64,000 nucleotides of DNA, taken from the NCBI GenBank assembly GCA_028023455.1, contig JAQFVV010006453.1:1096001-1160000 (forward strand), given 5' to 3'. The notes under the pieces are model-generated. The model searched no databases. It had not been told where the DNA came from and saw only the letters and a list, made by a program, of their open reading frames with translations. How positions within the stretch are numbered: the first letter of the stretch is position 1; every line of letters begins with the position of its first letter. A program made the translations under genes and the position numbers. The DNA comes from Epiperipatus broadwayi. Taxonomy: Eukaryota > Onychophora > Udeonychophora > Euonychophora > Peripatidae. This document shows positions 10,425-22,214 of the stretch, piece after piece.

Positions 10425-10705
10425 GAAGAGTTGGAGACTGGAATAGATTGAAGCCTGTCCATTAATGTCTGAAGATTTGCTATCTTAATATAAACTGAGC
10501 ACTGATTATATATGTGTGTGGGAGATGATAATCTGGATCAACTGAAGAGTGCTGGTTCAGCATGAAATGCGTATATTGATGATTGTTTATCTTTTCTACA
10601 TGTGTGTGGTCATGTGTATCAAAGATATGAGATAGTGTGGATAATTGAAGAGTGCTTGAAAGTCTGAGTTCAAATCCCCTATGTTTACATTAAATAAAAC
10701 ACTAA
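10425..10705 (+). repeat. HH-A repeat, single complete-looking monomer
   Basis: Unit order: GAAGAGTTGGAGACTGG, GCCTGTCCATTAA, GATTTGCTATCTTAATATAA, ribozyme core, CTTTTCTACATGTGTGTGG, then a tRNA-like tail ending GAGTTCAAATCCC. This is the layout seen at 40946-41270 and 54900-55215. It is the only nearly complete copy that is not joined to an inverted partner. No convincing target duplication was found. Confidence 0.75.
10527..10587 (+). ncRNA. Hammerhead ribozyme candidate, type I, core intact (HH-A)
   Basis: Stem I 5' strand is GATAATC...GATCAA. The core CTGAAGA is at 10542-10548, stem II is GTGCTG-GTT-CAGCAT, and GAAA is at 10564-10567. A short stem III (A10567 with T10574) follows, then A10575 as the predicted cleavage-site base. 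The stem I 3' strand is TTGATGATTGTT. All invariant core bases are present. Relative to other copies, stem I has C-to-T on one strand and G-to-A on the other (GGACCAA/TTGGT against GGATCAA/TTGAT), which keeps the pair. Confidence 0.75.
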
Positions 10706-11514
10706 AACGAAAAGAAACCAATGATTATATATATATTTAAAGCAGTTTTTTCTACAACTTTGTTGTTATAATATTTTCATTTGTAACTTTATTTTCTTTT
10801 TAATCTTTAAATTTCTGTTAACATTAGGTAAATCTCTCTATCTTTTTCTCTTTTTTGTTAAAAATAGTCTAAAAGAAAACATTTGTAAGAAATAAAATAA
10901 AAGAAAAGCCTCTTTTGTGTCTTTAAGTAAAAGTTTTTTTTCTTTTGAACAACAAAAAAAAAGATTTAAGATTGTTTGTCGACTTCCATAAAATAAAGTT
11001 TCTATATATTGTAATTGTAGGAAATAAAATTATTCTTACTGAATAGAGAAAGTTTGAATTTATTTTTTCCTTAATAGTAGAAATTAGGATATATTGTAAG
11101 AATGAAAACAACAATATGAGAATTCTGATCATAAAAGTCAATAAATAAATATATTTAAGAATGTTGTAATTGATTCCTTAAATATGCAAATTATTGAAAT
11201 GTATAAATACTGATTTATTGTCAGGTTAGTTTTATTTACAAAATGCACACTATAATTGAGAGTTTCTTACAGTGATTTTATTTATTTAAATTTTAATTAA
11301 TACTAATAATCGTGTTTTCTAGAACGATCAATATCTGCTTCTGATGTATCTTTCTCACCATCATTTTATATATTATTCTTTCTTATTTGCAACACTTTTT
11401 TGGTAAGAAAAGCAAATTAATACTGTATAAAAGCTTCAGACACAAAAGTAATATGATTAAACAATTGAGAATTCTTTGCTATTGCATTTACAGTACATAG
11501 AGACTCAATTATTG
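10706..11514. other. No feature recognised
   Basis: AT-rich sequence with short T-rich reading frames that look like chance openings. No match to other repeats in the window. Confidence 0.5.
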
Positions 11515-11528
11515 TAAAATAGATACTT

Positions 11529-11686
11529 AAACCAGAAAGCATCACATGATCACATCTCCAATACTAGTACATAATTGTTTATAAACAAAGCAAAGCAAAA
11601 CTCCATGCACAAGCCTTCTGGCGTCCACTGATTACTCTGTTTAGCACAGGTGGCACTACTATATGGAGTTTTGTTTGCTTTGTTTA
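11529..11686 (-). mobile_element. Short HH-B retroposon with exact 14 bp target duplication
   Basis: On the minus strand it begins AAACAAAGCAAACAAAACTCC and ends GTGATCATGTGATGCTTTCTGG. The arms CTCCATATAGTAGTGCCACC and its complement face each other. The direct repeat TAAAATAGATACTT is exact at 11515-11528 and 11687-11700. Like the copy at 6438, the centre with the ribozyme is deleted, so a ~158 bp short form may be a real subfamily. Confidence 0.85.
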
Positions 11687-11893
11687 TAAAATAGATACTT
11701 TTGAATCTTTGAGTAAGCCAAGATGTCAGACCACAGTTTTGATAAATCTATAGTTTTATGGGCTCCCAAAAATATTTACAAAATAATGCCTGCTAGAAAA
11801 TGTCATATCTAATATTTACATTTTATTTTTTATTGTTATTTAAAAAAAATATTGAGGAAAAATTAGTCGCAACACACAGTTTATTTTCTTTTT

Positions 11894-11998
11894 TTTTTTT
11901 TTAAATGTCATAGCATCAGCCGGGACGCGAACCCGCAACCCGGGAAACTGCCTGCAAGTGCAAGGCAATCGCGCTGACCTCTCGACCACCAATGCAAG
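11894..11998 (-). mobile_element. tRNA-derived SINE (S1) with 18 bp target duplication
   Basis: The minus strand reads GTCTTGCATTGGTGGTCGAGAG..., B box GGTTCGCGTCCC, end GCTATGACA, then an A-rich tail seen here as T's. The direct repeat ACAGTTTATTTTCTTTTT is at 11876-11893 and 11999-12016. It has the best-preserved tRNA boxes of the six S1 copies and belongs to the same subfamily as 5184-5303. Confidence 0.92.
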
Positions 11999-12016
11999 AC
12001 AGTTTATTTTCTTTTT

Positions 12017-13760
12017 GGATTAACTTATTAATAGAAAAGTGAAAAAAATATATGTAACTACAATATTTAGACTTTATTTATGTTAGCAGCATGCAATCCT
12101 ATTATGACCATTAATGCACACTTTTCAAAAGGGCAGGATCATGTACCTTTAGAAATAATCCAATACATTATGTTTTATGACAAAAAGGTTCTAAATTTTT
12201 AACATAATGGCAGTTTACCAAAAAAAAAAAACTACTGACAAAAGAAACACACTGATTGAATCAATGTTCTCATCACTACCCACACCTATAAGTAAAAATA
12301 AAAAAATTGAAATAAAGTTTATTAATGAAATGTATCAAAACATTCCTTTTTTTAAATTTAACAATGGTTTTATTAATTTTGTTTTAATTTACAACTAACA
12401 AATTTTCGGTAGATTATAGGCTCTTAAAACTGTACATTTATCAAAAATATGAGCTGCCATCTTGGTTTACTTGAAAAGTCACAAATACCATAGTATATAA
12501 TGAAATATATATTGAAATAATTTTATTCTACCAATTGTCATTAGTTGCATTGAAATTATTGGCCCAGTAAATACTTTTCGATGGAGTTTCAGATAGTATA
12601 TTTTAAAACTGAATAAAATGATATTTTATGTGCAGTGCTGTTTTAATTTTTATATATATTTTAATTATTATTTAAATTTATATTTGATAAAAAATATATG
12701 AAAAATAAACCTGCTGATCAAAAAAATAGTTCATGACTGTGTAAATGTATATCGTGAATTATCTGCATTTTTTGCTATGATGTGGGCTTGGGTCCAGTAT
12801 TTGAATTAGGTGATATAAGACAAAGATAAACATATTTTGCAAATATTATGACCTGGTTTAGATTTTTTTATAATGTCTTGTCTGCATTTTAATAATAATC
12901 AAAATATGCAAATACTAAATGTAAAGATTTTGACAGTACATAAACTTAGGTTGTATATACTACTGCAATGTAAATTTTAAATCTGCACATCAAATGCAAA
13001 GAGAGGTAACAGTTGGTGGTGCTATTACTAAATTTGTGGTCATAGTAGCATGAAGCAACATGAGCCCTCAAAACCTATGATGATAGGATAAATAATACTA
13101 TATTGCATTGACTCTAAACAACTAACTTATGTACCTCAAGCTTAACTCTATAATGAATTTAGTATTTTATTCACATTTTATTATATTTCATTATTTTATT
13201 TTGTATATAGTCACTATTTTAGGAGTACTTTTTAATAAATTACAAACTGTATTTAAATTCTTTATTATAATATTTAAATTATACTAATTATTGATCAATA
13301 TTAACTACTTGTTATAAGGGATGTCATTGCAAACCCCTGTATGGAAATACATTTTGAAAGACTACTAGAAAAAGTGAAGGGTACTAATGTCTTTATTCTA
13401 TGAAGTTTTCAAGTGATGGATTACCTTAGGTAAGTGTTATTATATACCATTTTTTTAGGAATTTTATGATGAATCCAACTAACCTACTAACAAAAATATA
13501 AGTTTAAGTTGTATGCATGATAATTTTGAATTTATAAAATAATATGAAAATAATTATTAGAAATATTAACTTTTATTCTTTTTTTTTACTTTGAATATCA
13601 ATGGCTATATGTTTTTCAGCTTCATTACATTCTTTGATGGTTCATATTTCAAATAATATATATTATGGCATTTTTGAGGCATACAAATATATATTATAAA
13701 ATTTGTGGCTTAACATAATTTTTAAAATATTCAATATGGCTGCTCTGTCAGCCTAAAGGT
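12017..13760. other. Long AT-rich stretch, no feature recognised
   Basis: About 1.7 kb without tRNA boxes, palindromes or RT/endonuclease homology on either strand. The frame at 12207-12398 encodes a lysine- and asparagine-rich peptide with no motif. I regard it as chance. Confidence 0.5.
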
Positions 13761-13929
13761 TATTATAGATAATAATAGTCATTAATTAGACTAGAGATTA
13801 TCCACTTAATGAATATTTCTGTAAGGTAATTTTCACTGCACCACTTTCACACAAAGTAGCATAGAATTATCCAGTCTCTGGTCTTCATGCAGAGACATCA
13901 AAACAAATGGCCAAAGATTTGTTAATCAT

Positions 13930-14000
13930 AATATAGTATTATATTAGAAGGGATTTGAACTCAGACTTTTGTTTCTAATATGACACCTAAAGTACTATTA
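13930..14000 (-). repeat. tRNA-like fragment with B box
   Basis: The minus strand reads GTAGTAATAGTACTTTAGG... then AAAAGTCTGAGTTCAAATCCC. The last twelve bases are a good Pol III B box. The AAGTCTGAGTTCAAATCC part equals the 3' tail of HH-A repeats. Probably the tail of a decayed SINE. Confidence 0.45.
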
Positions 14001-14587
14001 CTACAAATAATTTTATTAGTCAATTTTCAAAAATATTTATTTTAAAAAAATTTCAATTTTTATTCAATCCAATCCTTCTATACAGTTTGATATTTCTTCT
14101 ACATTCTTTTTTTTTTCATTTCTTTTCTCTGTTTATTTTTCTTTTTTATCTTCTATTACTTTAGTTAGTATAGCTTAGTCATTAGGAATCATTCATACCA
14201 TTGACCACCACTATTTATTAAATGTAACAATATAATTGAATATACTTATTTTGATACTTTAATTTGCATGCACAATAATTGGAACTCTTAATATTTTTTC
14301 CCTTTTTTCAAAATGCTAATATATGTGAAAGTAATTCAAATGTCTTTGTGTGTGCATTTGTTTGTCTTTTCTCTTTTTTGTGTGTGCTTTTAGAATTAGA
14401 TATATATTTGCTAAGTTTGTTTTCTAATAGTGACGATGCATATACATATATATTAATTAGAAAATTTTCAGTCTTTTTATGTCAAAACATTGAAAGTTAT
14501 AAAGAGAATTTCTATTTATTTATCTACATAAACTTCAGCTATGATAAATAAATAATCGAATGTTTTTAATGGTCAGTAGTATTTTCA

Positions 14588-14863
14588 TATATATTACTTA
14601 TAATACTTCATTCATATACACTTTAATACAAGTAATTTTCTTAACCTTCTTTATTTCTTACAGTTTCGACTGTCCAGCCATCTTCATCAGAGCTATATCT
14701 TCCTTACAGTAAACTGTAAAGAAAATTACTTGCATTAACTGTAAGGAAGATATAGCTCTGACGAAGACTGCTGGACAGTCGAAACTGTAAGAAAATAAAG
14801 AAGGTTAAGAAAATTACTTGCATTAAAGTGTATATGAATGAAGTATTATAAGTAATATATATG
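14588..14863. repeat. Near-perfect palindrome (family C), 123-126 bp arms
   Basis: 14588-14710 and 14738-14863 are reverse complements with only a few mismatches (for example TACAAG/TGCAAG, CATCTTCATC/AGTCTTCGTC). The 27 bp centre is itself a partial copy of arm sequence (ACTGTAAAGAAAATTACTTG). Each arm carries CTGAYGAAG, a hairpin GACTG-CTGGA-CAGTC and GAAACTGTAAG. This resembles a hammerhead core but has an extra A, and no stem I strand lies downstream. Partial copies are at 16610 and 21120. Confidence 0.88.
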
Positions 14864-15269
14864 ATTATATGAAGATATGCAAAGAAAGTGAAGGAGAAGA
14901 ATAACATAGTATACTTCTTTCAGTAGTATTTATAAGACATTTGAGTATTGGATGGGCCATTAAATCACACAGAGTTCATCTATGATCTAATTAGGCAAGC
15001 AACTAATTAAAACTGAAAATTGAAAACTGAAATCATTATATCTTACCTTTAAATTAACTAGTAACTGCTTTTAGCTTAGTAATCTAGATACTGTAAGTAT
15101 TAAAAGACAAAAGCATGTAATTTAATATTTGCCTGAAGGTTTGTGATAATAGTATATTTAATGTGATATTTTCTACTATTTCCATCATCTACCATTAAAT
15201 GGTAAATGTACAGAAAATTTTAAACTTTTTAAAAACTTTTCAAATACAAACAACTTGTTAGTAATAGCA

Positions 15270-15480
15270 TACAAATAGATAACACAGGTTAGTAATGACA
15301 ATGTTATGAGTAGTAGTATTCTCCACTCTTCTTCAGATGTTGCTGGCCTGATCAGTAACAATATTAGCATAGAAGTGAAACTCACACCTTTAGATTTTTG
15401 AATATTGAATTTTAAGGCAATGCTATAAACCAAATGAGCTATTCTGTCAAAAGTAACAGTTATTACAAATTTCATACGCT
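15270..15480 (-). mobile_element. tRNA-derived SINE (family S2)
   Basis: The minus strand has an A-box-like TAGCTCATTTGGTT, AAAATTCAATATTCAAAA, a degenerate B box GAGTTTCACTTC, and a 3' part CTGATCAGGCCAGCAAC followed by ATCTGAAGAAGAGTGGAGAA. The same blocks in the same order occur at 57590-57740. The reading frame over this stretch is not a gene. Confidence 0.65.
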
Positions 15481-15974
15481 TGTCTATGAGGGTTGGTTCA
15501 AATCTTCCCGATCCGTTAAATTTTTTTTAATGTGTAAAAACTGGAGGTTTATAACTTCCTAAATATTTTTCACAAAGCAACAAAATCTCAGCCATAGAAA
15601 GTTATTTATTGCAAGGAAATCAAGTCATACATGCATTTCAGTAAACATTAAAAGTGTAACATACATTTCCATGTTACAGCATATTTACTGCTAAAAGAAC
15701 AAATAAGCAAGCAAGACAATTAAAGTAATAACAAAAATCCTGACTAATGTAAAAAAAAATGTCAGCAAACAAGCATGCCACTTCAGACAATGGTCTCCAT
15801 CTTAGTATTTGTGCTTATTGATATTCATATTAGCATTAGAATAAGAACTGTCTACATTATGTTATAAATTATAAATGTAAGCTTATTTAACATATTTTCA
15901 TTATTTTTAAATTAGTAATCAGTTAAAAATAAATTATTTTGTCACAGATTTCATTTACACTGAAGATTATTTGT

Positions 15975-16590
15975 TATCACCATCATTTTTAACAATTACT
16001 GATTCATCACATAATGAAATCGTCTCCAACTTTTATCCAATTGTATTGATTTCTATATCTCTTCTTTACATCAAATCAGCAAACTTTCTTATTTCATCCA
16101 TCCATTTCATATGGAATCTTTTTCCAGGTCTTTTATAATCTTTTGGGATTCAACTTAAAACTTCAGCTATTTATCTATTATTTTTTCTAAAGTATGTCCA
16201 TTCTAACTCCACTTCAGTCTCTTAATCCTTTCAATGATATCAGAAATACCTGTTTGTTTCTCAACCATGTATTGTCTTTTGGATCTTTTTTTATTACTTC
16301 TAACATTACATCTCATTATACTTTGACGAGTGTCTGAAGTCACTGCATTCCTCTTCCATTAAATAAAATTTTTAAAACAGATCTATCAAAAACCATCTTT
16401 TTCAAAAATAAAGATATATTCCATTTTAATATTAAGTTATTTCCACCCAAATCAGAGTGATTTGTTTTATACATTATGTTTTCATCTGTATTAATATTCT
16501 GATCAAGGTATTTGTATTTGTTTAATCCATGATAATCAATCTTATAAATAAAATACCATATCCATTTTACACAAACACTTTTCAATCCAA
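15975..16590 (-). pseudogene. RTE-type LINE, C-terminal fragment
   Basis: Reverse complement shows the RTE C-terminal block: YKYLDQNINTDENIM, LGGNNLILKWNISLFLKK, then LKWSWAGH-like and RKRFHMKWMDEIRKF-like remnants. It ends in the AATCC-CTGCAG-like 3' region with ATGATGG. It aligns with 37577-38230. Frames are broken. The family C fragment at 16610 abuts it. Confidence 0.75.
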
Positions 16591-16609
16591 TTTAATGTAA
16601 TAGAATTTA

Positions 16610-16680
16610 TTTCTCCTTGCTTACAGTTTCAATTGTCCAATAGTCATCATCAGAACTTTTTAAAACTCTAACAATCTTCA
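16610..16680 (-). repeat. Family C fragment
   Basis: The minus strand reads AAGTTCTGATGATGACTAT, TGGACAATTGAAACTGTAAG. This is the conserved part of the palindrome at 14588-14863. Confidence 0.7.
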
Positions 16681-17655
16681 TTTTTCCCCTTTTTTGTGTG
16701 GAAAATCCATTAGACATCTATTACTTGTATGAAAAATGAATTGCCAGTTTATTCTTGAGTTTGTTTAACTCTTTTTGTTGATCATCATGTTTTTTATAAA
16801 CTGATGATGGTACTGCAGTCACTTACAGTTTAAAATCACTCTTTTATGGTTATCTGTAGCATTAGTTTGATAGTTTAATGTTAATATGATAGCATAAACT
16901 GAAACTAAAACATATAGTTATTTATTAGTTTAAAAAAATCTGAAAAAAATCCTGCAGAGAACCTAAAACAAAGTATCTAACATTGCTGCTGATTGGTAGA
17001 TTTTTTATTCTTAGGATTTAAGAATACTTGTGGAAATATTTGCAAGCACTCTTTTTTGTGTGAATTCAAAAAGAAAAATTGTATATATTTCCATAGTTTA
17101 TTTATGCTTACTTTTGCATAACATTTGTAAAATATTTATTTTAAAACTATATTTATGATTATATTTAGATTTATTCCAAAGTGTTTGTTTTTAATAAGTC
17201 AAGAAAAATGTAATAATGGTACAAGAATTATGATTGGCTCAAAAAGAAATGCATTCACAAATATCATAGCAATTATTTTTAGTTATTTTTTAATGATACA
17301 AAGTGAAATTTTAAATTTCAAAATAAAATTTCATTATTTTATGATGACTTAAAGATAATTTGCTCATATTTAACTCTTCTGTACTCTAACCCTTTCTTTG
17401 TCAAATATTCTGATTGACCAAGTGAGGTAAAACTCTAAACTTTTGATTGGTTAATTACAGAATCAGCAGTAAAAATATATTCATCTTTTAATATATTCAT
17501 TTTAGTTTTGTTTGTAAAAAGTATATTAATAATTTGTCAGATTATGAAAGTGAACGAAAGTTTTTTCAAAAATAAATTTGTATTTATAATTATAAAAATA
17601 TTTGATAATGGAAGACATAAAAAGAAAGTTTGTAACAAATTAGAAAGTTCTGCGG
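16681..17655. other. No feature recognised
   Basis: AT-rich. Short frames at 17155 and 17508 are Ile/Phe/Lys-rich without motifs and lie next to a tandem duplication. I do not support them as genes. Confidence 0.45.
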
Positions 17656-17659
17656 ACAT

Positions 17660-18105
17660 CATTGATTTCTTTCTCAATTTACATTCGTGTAAAATTAAAT
17701 AAATTTTTATTAAAATCTTACTATTTTTTTAAAATAATTATATTTTCAGCATATTTTATCAAAATATATTATAATATGTAAAAAATACCAACAAAATACT
17801 CTAAAACATTCATTTTTGTTTGAAAATCAAATAAAGAGCTTGGGGTGATGAAAATTGTTGGCAGGTGTCAAAATTATTGTTAGTGCTGGTTTCTTTTTCA
17901 ATGTATGTTCATGTAAGAGTAAAGATTTTTTTTACTAAAATCTTACTATTTTTCTAAAATAATTTTATTTTCAGCATATTTTATCCAAATAATTTATAAT
18001 ATGTAAAAAAAAATACTAAAAAAACACTCTAAAATATTCATTTTCATTTTGAAAATCAAAACAAAGAAGTTGGAGCAGTAAAAATTATTGATAGGTGTTC
18101 TTCTT
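17660..18105 (+). repeat. Tandem duplication, two units of ~224 bp
   Basis: Blocks AAAATCTTACTATTTTT, TTTTCAGCATATTTTATC, AACACTCTAAAA-like and GAAAATCAAA recur in the same order at a constant offset of about 224 bases (for example 17717 and 17941). Identity is roughly 80%. The function is unknown. Confidence 0.8.
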
Positions 18106-18109
18106 TCGC

Positions 18110-19300
18110 TCTTCTTTTGTTCAAAATGAGAACCAACCAATCATCATCTAGGAAAGTCTGCCTTCTTCCATTGTTGCAACTTCTAGAGTCAATATTATTG
18201 ATTTTTTACTTGTAAAATAATTCTAGAGAGGGCAGCATCTTATGGTACTTTTTAAGCTTTAAAATAAGCATAAAAACACTATTGTAATGAAAAAACTGAT
18301 GGTTTTCGAGCAATGTAAAGCCATGATCACATCCATGCATCTTTTTCTAAGAAGGGGCTAACAGATTTCATTGTTTTCACTAGATTTAAGCTTTTGACTT
18401 TCATTTTAATATTAAACCACTATTTATCAGAATATAATAATTTTGACCTCATTTGATAGATATTTTTGTTTAAAAATTAAATAATTTTTTAAAAAATCAC
18501 ATTTGATTTTCAGAATTATTTTAAGAATTAGATTTTAATCAAAACAAAGTACTGTCACAGCTTCAAAGTTAAGGTGGAGCAGATTCAATTTTCAAAATGG
18601 ATGAAATCTTCTTTGATGTTTCTTTTAAAAATATAAAAAAATTATTTTTAATATCTAGTAAATCTATCAATTTATGCTTTAAAAGTTTAAATTTTTTTCA
18701 TAATAAATAAAATCACTAAATGTTATAACAGACTGTTGTAGTGACAACATTTCTAGACAGTTGTATTTCCTGCACTTTAATCTCTATGGTAATGTTACCC
18801 AAAAGTATATATTCTTATATACTTATAAATAAAATGTTTCTGTAAAAAATAAATATGTAATAATATATATTTTTGATTTTTAATAATTATTACACAATTA
18901 TGATACAAAGTTAATCATAAACATTTCAATAAATCAAGTTTTTAGACCATCATAATATTTTCTTGAAATAATATCGCAAAGTTGAAGATCACCAAATATA
19001 CAATGACTAGGCATTAATGTGTGGTTTCAGAAACTTCAAAATTTCCGCTTATTCAATTATTATAATGTCATGTAATTTTTTTTTAAATTAAAATATTAGA
19101 CAAAAATATACATGAATTTTAAAACTGTAAAAAAATGTTAGCAAAATGTTTCAGTAGAGGGTGAAAATGCAAATTTAATTTCTATATTTCTCAGATGTGG
19201 GTCCATCACTTGAATAAATGGATTGGTTAAAATAGAATTCAATTAAATTGTTTCTTCATTAAATATTTTTATCATCAATGTAATAATTGTTCACTAAAAA
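18110..19300. other. No feature recognised
   Basis: AT-rich sequence without tRNA boxes, palindromes or protein homology that I can see. Confidence 0.45.
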
Positions 19301-19311
19301 AGCTATTGTTT

Positions 19312-19735
19312 TAACAGGCAAAACTCTCTATATACTAGTGCCATTCAGTGCAAACCAGAATAATCAATGGATGCAAGAAGATTTATGCATAAAATCTCTA
19401 TCTAATGCCTACTCATCCAATATCCTCAGACTAGTTTCCAGCTTGTGATTTTCATCAGTAAGTAGCCTTTGATATGAGAGCACTGCACCCAGATCTTAGG
19501 ATCTAATGCAATCCTCCAGCAGCTACCTTTTACCTCTTTAGTTAACTACAAAATTTGAAAACAATAATATTTTCAATACAATATCATTAGCTTATATAGT
19601 CGTATAAACTAATCTGGTGATATTGAATGAGTAGGCAGTAGATAGGGATTTTATGCACAAACTTTCTTGCATCCATTGATTACTTTACCGTATGAAGAGT
19701 TTTTCCTGTTTTAACAGCTTGAGAGCTATTTCATT
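19312..19735 (+). mobile_element. HH-B palindromic retroposon
   Basis: Left arm AACAGGCAAAACTCTC...ATGCATAAAATCTCTATC and right arm GATAGGGATTTTATGCAC...GAAGAGTTTTTCCTGTT face each other around a ~100 bp centre. The centre holds AGATCTTAGGATCTAATGCA. The 5' arm contains a ribozyme-like block on the minus strand. Its right end is shorter than in other copies. Only a weak 7 bp flanking repeat (AGCTATT at 19301 and 19714) was found. Confidence 0.75.
19423..19466 (-). ncRNA. Hammerhead-like motif (HH-B), core bases present
   Basis: The minus strand reads TACTTA-CTGATGA-AAATCACAAGCTG-GAAA-CTAGTC-TGAGGA. CTGATGA, GAAA, the ACTAGT mini stem III and a C at the cleavage position are all present. Stem I pairs at five of six positions. 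Stem II is poor in this copy, so activity is doubtful. Confidence 0.5.
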
Positions 19736-19759
19736 CTGTTGGTGATGGGGTTTGAAGCC

Positions 19760-21100
19760 TAGTAGTATTATCATTCTCTATAGATCTCTTGTTTCTCTGC
19801 TGTTGCTCTGGGACAGGAATAAATAGAATGTCATTTGTTATCATCAGAAATGTTCATAATGTTATAAATCTGGAAAATAGGCAATAAGGCTAATTTTAAA
19901 TCAACTTTTATCCTGCACATGTCTTCAATAAATAATTAGAAGTAAATCCATTAGGTAATAAGACTAATCTCATCATTATTATCATTAACAAACATTCATA
20001 AATAACTTTATTTTAATTGCAGCAAAAGTAATACAGAAAAAAAAATTAAGAATTTTAGATCAATAGGGTAACTCTTAAGCTACATGCAAAAGAACTTAGT
20101 TAATTTTCTAGAGAAGAGATTTTAATAGGATTATACCTAAGAGTACTTTCAGTTGTTTAATAGTTGTTAGCAAAAAAGTTACAAAAACACTTCTGGAACC
20201 TAGAATTGTATATAGTGATTGGAGATAGTGAAAAGATTCAACAGGGAGATAATGGGAAGTGAAAGTTAGCTACAATGAAAGAAATGTTAAAGATTCATCA
20301 GTAGTCTCAATGGATAAATTAGTTAATGAAAGAGTATATATGTAAATAGCATTAGTAATGATCGAAAGAAGATATAAAGTATTTTTTAAAAAAAATATGA
20401 GTTTTGTGATCAATATACAAACTATAAATGACACATCAGTACACATAATAATCAATGCACTAAAAGATAGAGTAGCAGTAATTTGGGCAAGTGCCTCTGT
20501 GGCCCTGTGCAATATAATGCTACGGTAAAGTGAAGAATTCGAAAAGTATTCTTAAATCATTGCTTAATCTATTATTTCTGGTGTTCCAACTTCGAAAAAC
20601 CTCCTAAAGAACTAATTTTTAGTCATTTATTTATTATCTGTCACTGCAATATAAATATTAGCTATTTTGATAATATTATGGTTTGTTTTATCATAAACTT
20701 ATTCCTATTATTTAATTATATAGGAAAGAAGCTTTTGATTAATCTAATATCGTCTTAAAAGAGAAACGTTAGAGAAGAATATTTAAAAAATTTACTTAAC
20801 ACTTCCCTAGAAGAAATAATCAAATAACGTTTTTTTAAAACTTCAAATAAAAATGAAAGAATCTAATATTTTTCGACAAGCAGCTTTTTTCTTCATGTAA
20901 TTCATTTAACCCGACATTTTTATTTACTGTTCATCATGATGCTAATCAAGAAGTAGATGTTTTAAATCAATAAACTTTCATTTCTCTTGGCGTTTTGATA
21001 ATTTTTCAAGTTTTTATATTTTAATTGTAATAAATTCACCATAAATGAAATAAAATAGAAACAAATACACGTGTATGTGAAGAGGCTTAAGTACTATAAA
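19760..21100. other. No feature recognised
   Basis: AT-rich sequence. The frame at 20270-20512 (-) has no motif or homology to the mobile elements here and no supporting signals, so it is not called. Confidence 0.4.
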
Positions 21101-21114
21101 GGTAATTCACGTAT

Positions 21115-21210
21115 CTGATATAAAGTTCTGAAGAAGATTGCTGGGGCAATCGAAACTGTAATGTGTAAAAAAGGTTGGTAAATAAAGCATTGGGTAACAG
21201 TAGTAAAGTG
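21115..21210 (+). repeat. Family C fragment with altered stem
   Basis: AAGTTCTGAAGAAG, then the hairpin GATTGC-TGGG-GCAATC, then GAAACTGTAATG and GTAGTAAAGTGTTTGG. Compared with 14.7 kb, the hairpin bases differ on both sides (GACTG/CAGTC against GATTGC/GCAATC) but still pair. Confidence 0.7.
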
Positions 21211-21427
21211 TTTGGACAATTTAGTATTATATGGCATCTGATTTTAGTTTAAATCTCTGCTAGGTAAAATTAAAAATATTTCACTGGTTCTAATCAGTTT
21301 TAAGATATTTCAGCCAGCCAGCCAGCTCATAGCTAACCATTCAATACTGGTTGGTAAATGAATAATCTTAGTTTGAAAATAAAACAAAAATGAAAATCTA
21401 TTGAAATCACCACTAAATGGAATATCT

Positions 21428-21463
21428 AATGAGTAATAGCTTACTAATGAGTAATAGCTTACC
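21428..21463 (+). repeat. 18 bp tandem duplication
   Basis: TAATGAGTAATAGCTTAC occurs twice in a row. Confidence 0.9.
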
Positions 21464-21499
21464 GAAAGCACAGCTAAATAAGCTCTACTAATCAAAAGT

Positions 21500-22200
21500 T
21501 TAATTCAGTCTCCAAAAATCATGCTTTGTTTTTTTATCCTACATTAAATATGAACTCTTTTTAAATATACATTAACATCACTAATTTTATAGCTTATAAT
21601 TAATTATAATTTAATCAACAAATCATCATCTGTGTCACATATTTCACAGTAATACATATTTTCTATTCATTCTGCACCAAAATTAACATTTTTTTTCTCA
21701 GATGTAAATATATTTGAGCTTCAAATTATTTGGCCTTTTTGAATACTGACCATCATAACTCAATCACCATCAGGCTTGCCTTGCTGTGACTACTTAAAAT
21801 ATGTTACCCTTTTGCTATGCATATGTGTGTGTGTAAATAACATGACAAAAATTATGAAAGTATGTAAATAATAAATAGAATCTTGAACATTAATTAATAT
21901 AGTATTGAAATAAGAACTATGTTATTTCAAATCTTACATTCTTTTTAGAGAATAAACATAATCTTTGAATCATTGCTTTTACTATTTAAGTGTCAATGTT
22001 TATATTTGTACAAAAATACAAAATTAAAATCAAATGACAGTAATCTCTTCATATCCATGCAACTTAGATCCTAAAATGTGTTACTGATACCGAAATTTGT
22101 GTATTACAGTGAACTGTTTTATATGGACGCTCTGTAAAACATAAATAAATTTTAGGTATGAATACAAACTATATAAGTATTGTGAAAAAATACATCAATA
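21500..22200. other. No feature recognised
   Basis: AT-rich sequence lying between a short duplication and the inverted Penelope-like pair. No tRNA box, palindrome or protein homology was seen. Confidence 0.4.
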
Positions 22201-22214
22201 CTTCTGTTATTCTA

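Noticed and set aside
14767-14795. Active hammerhead in family C
   Set aside because: Extra A after the core and no stem I partner downstream or upstream outside the palindrome.
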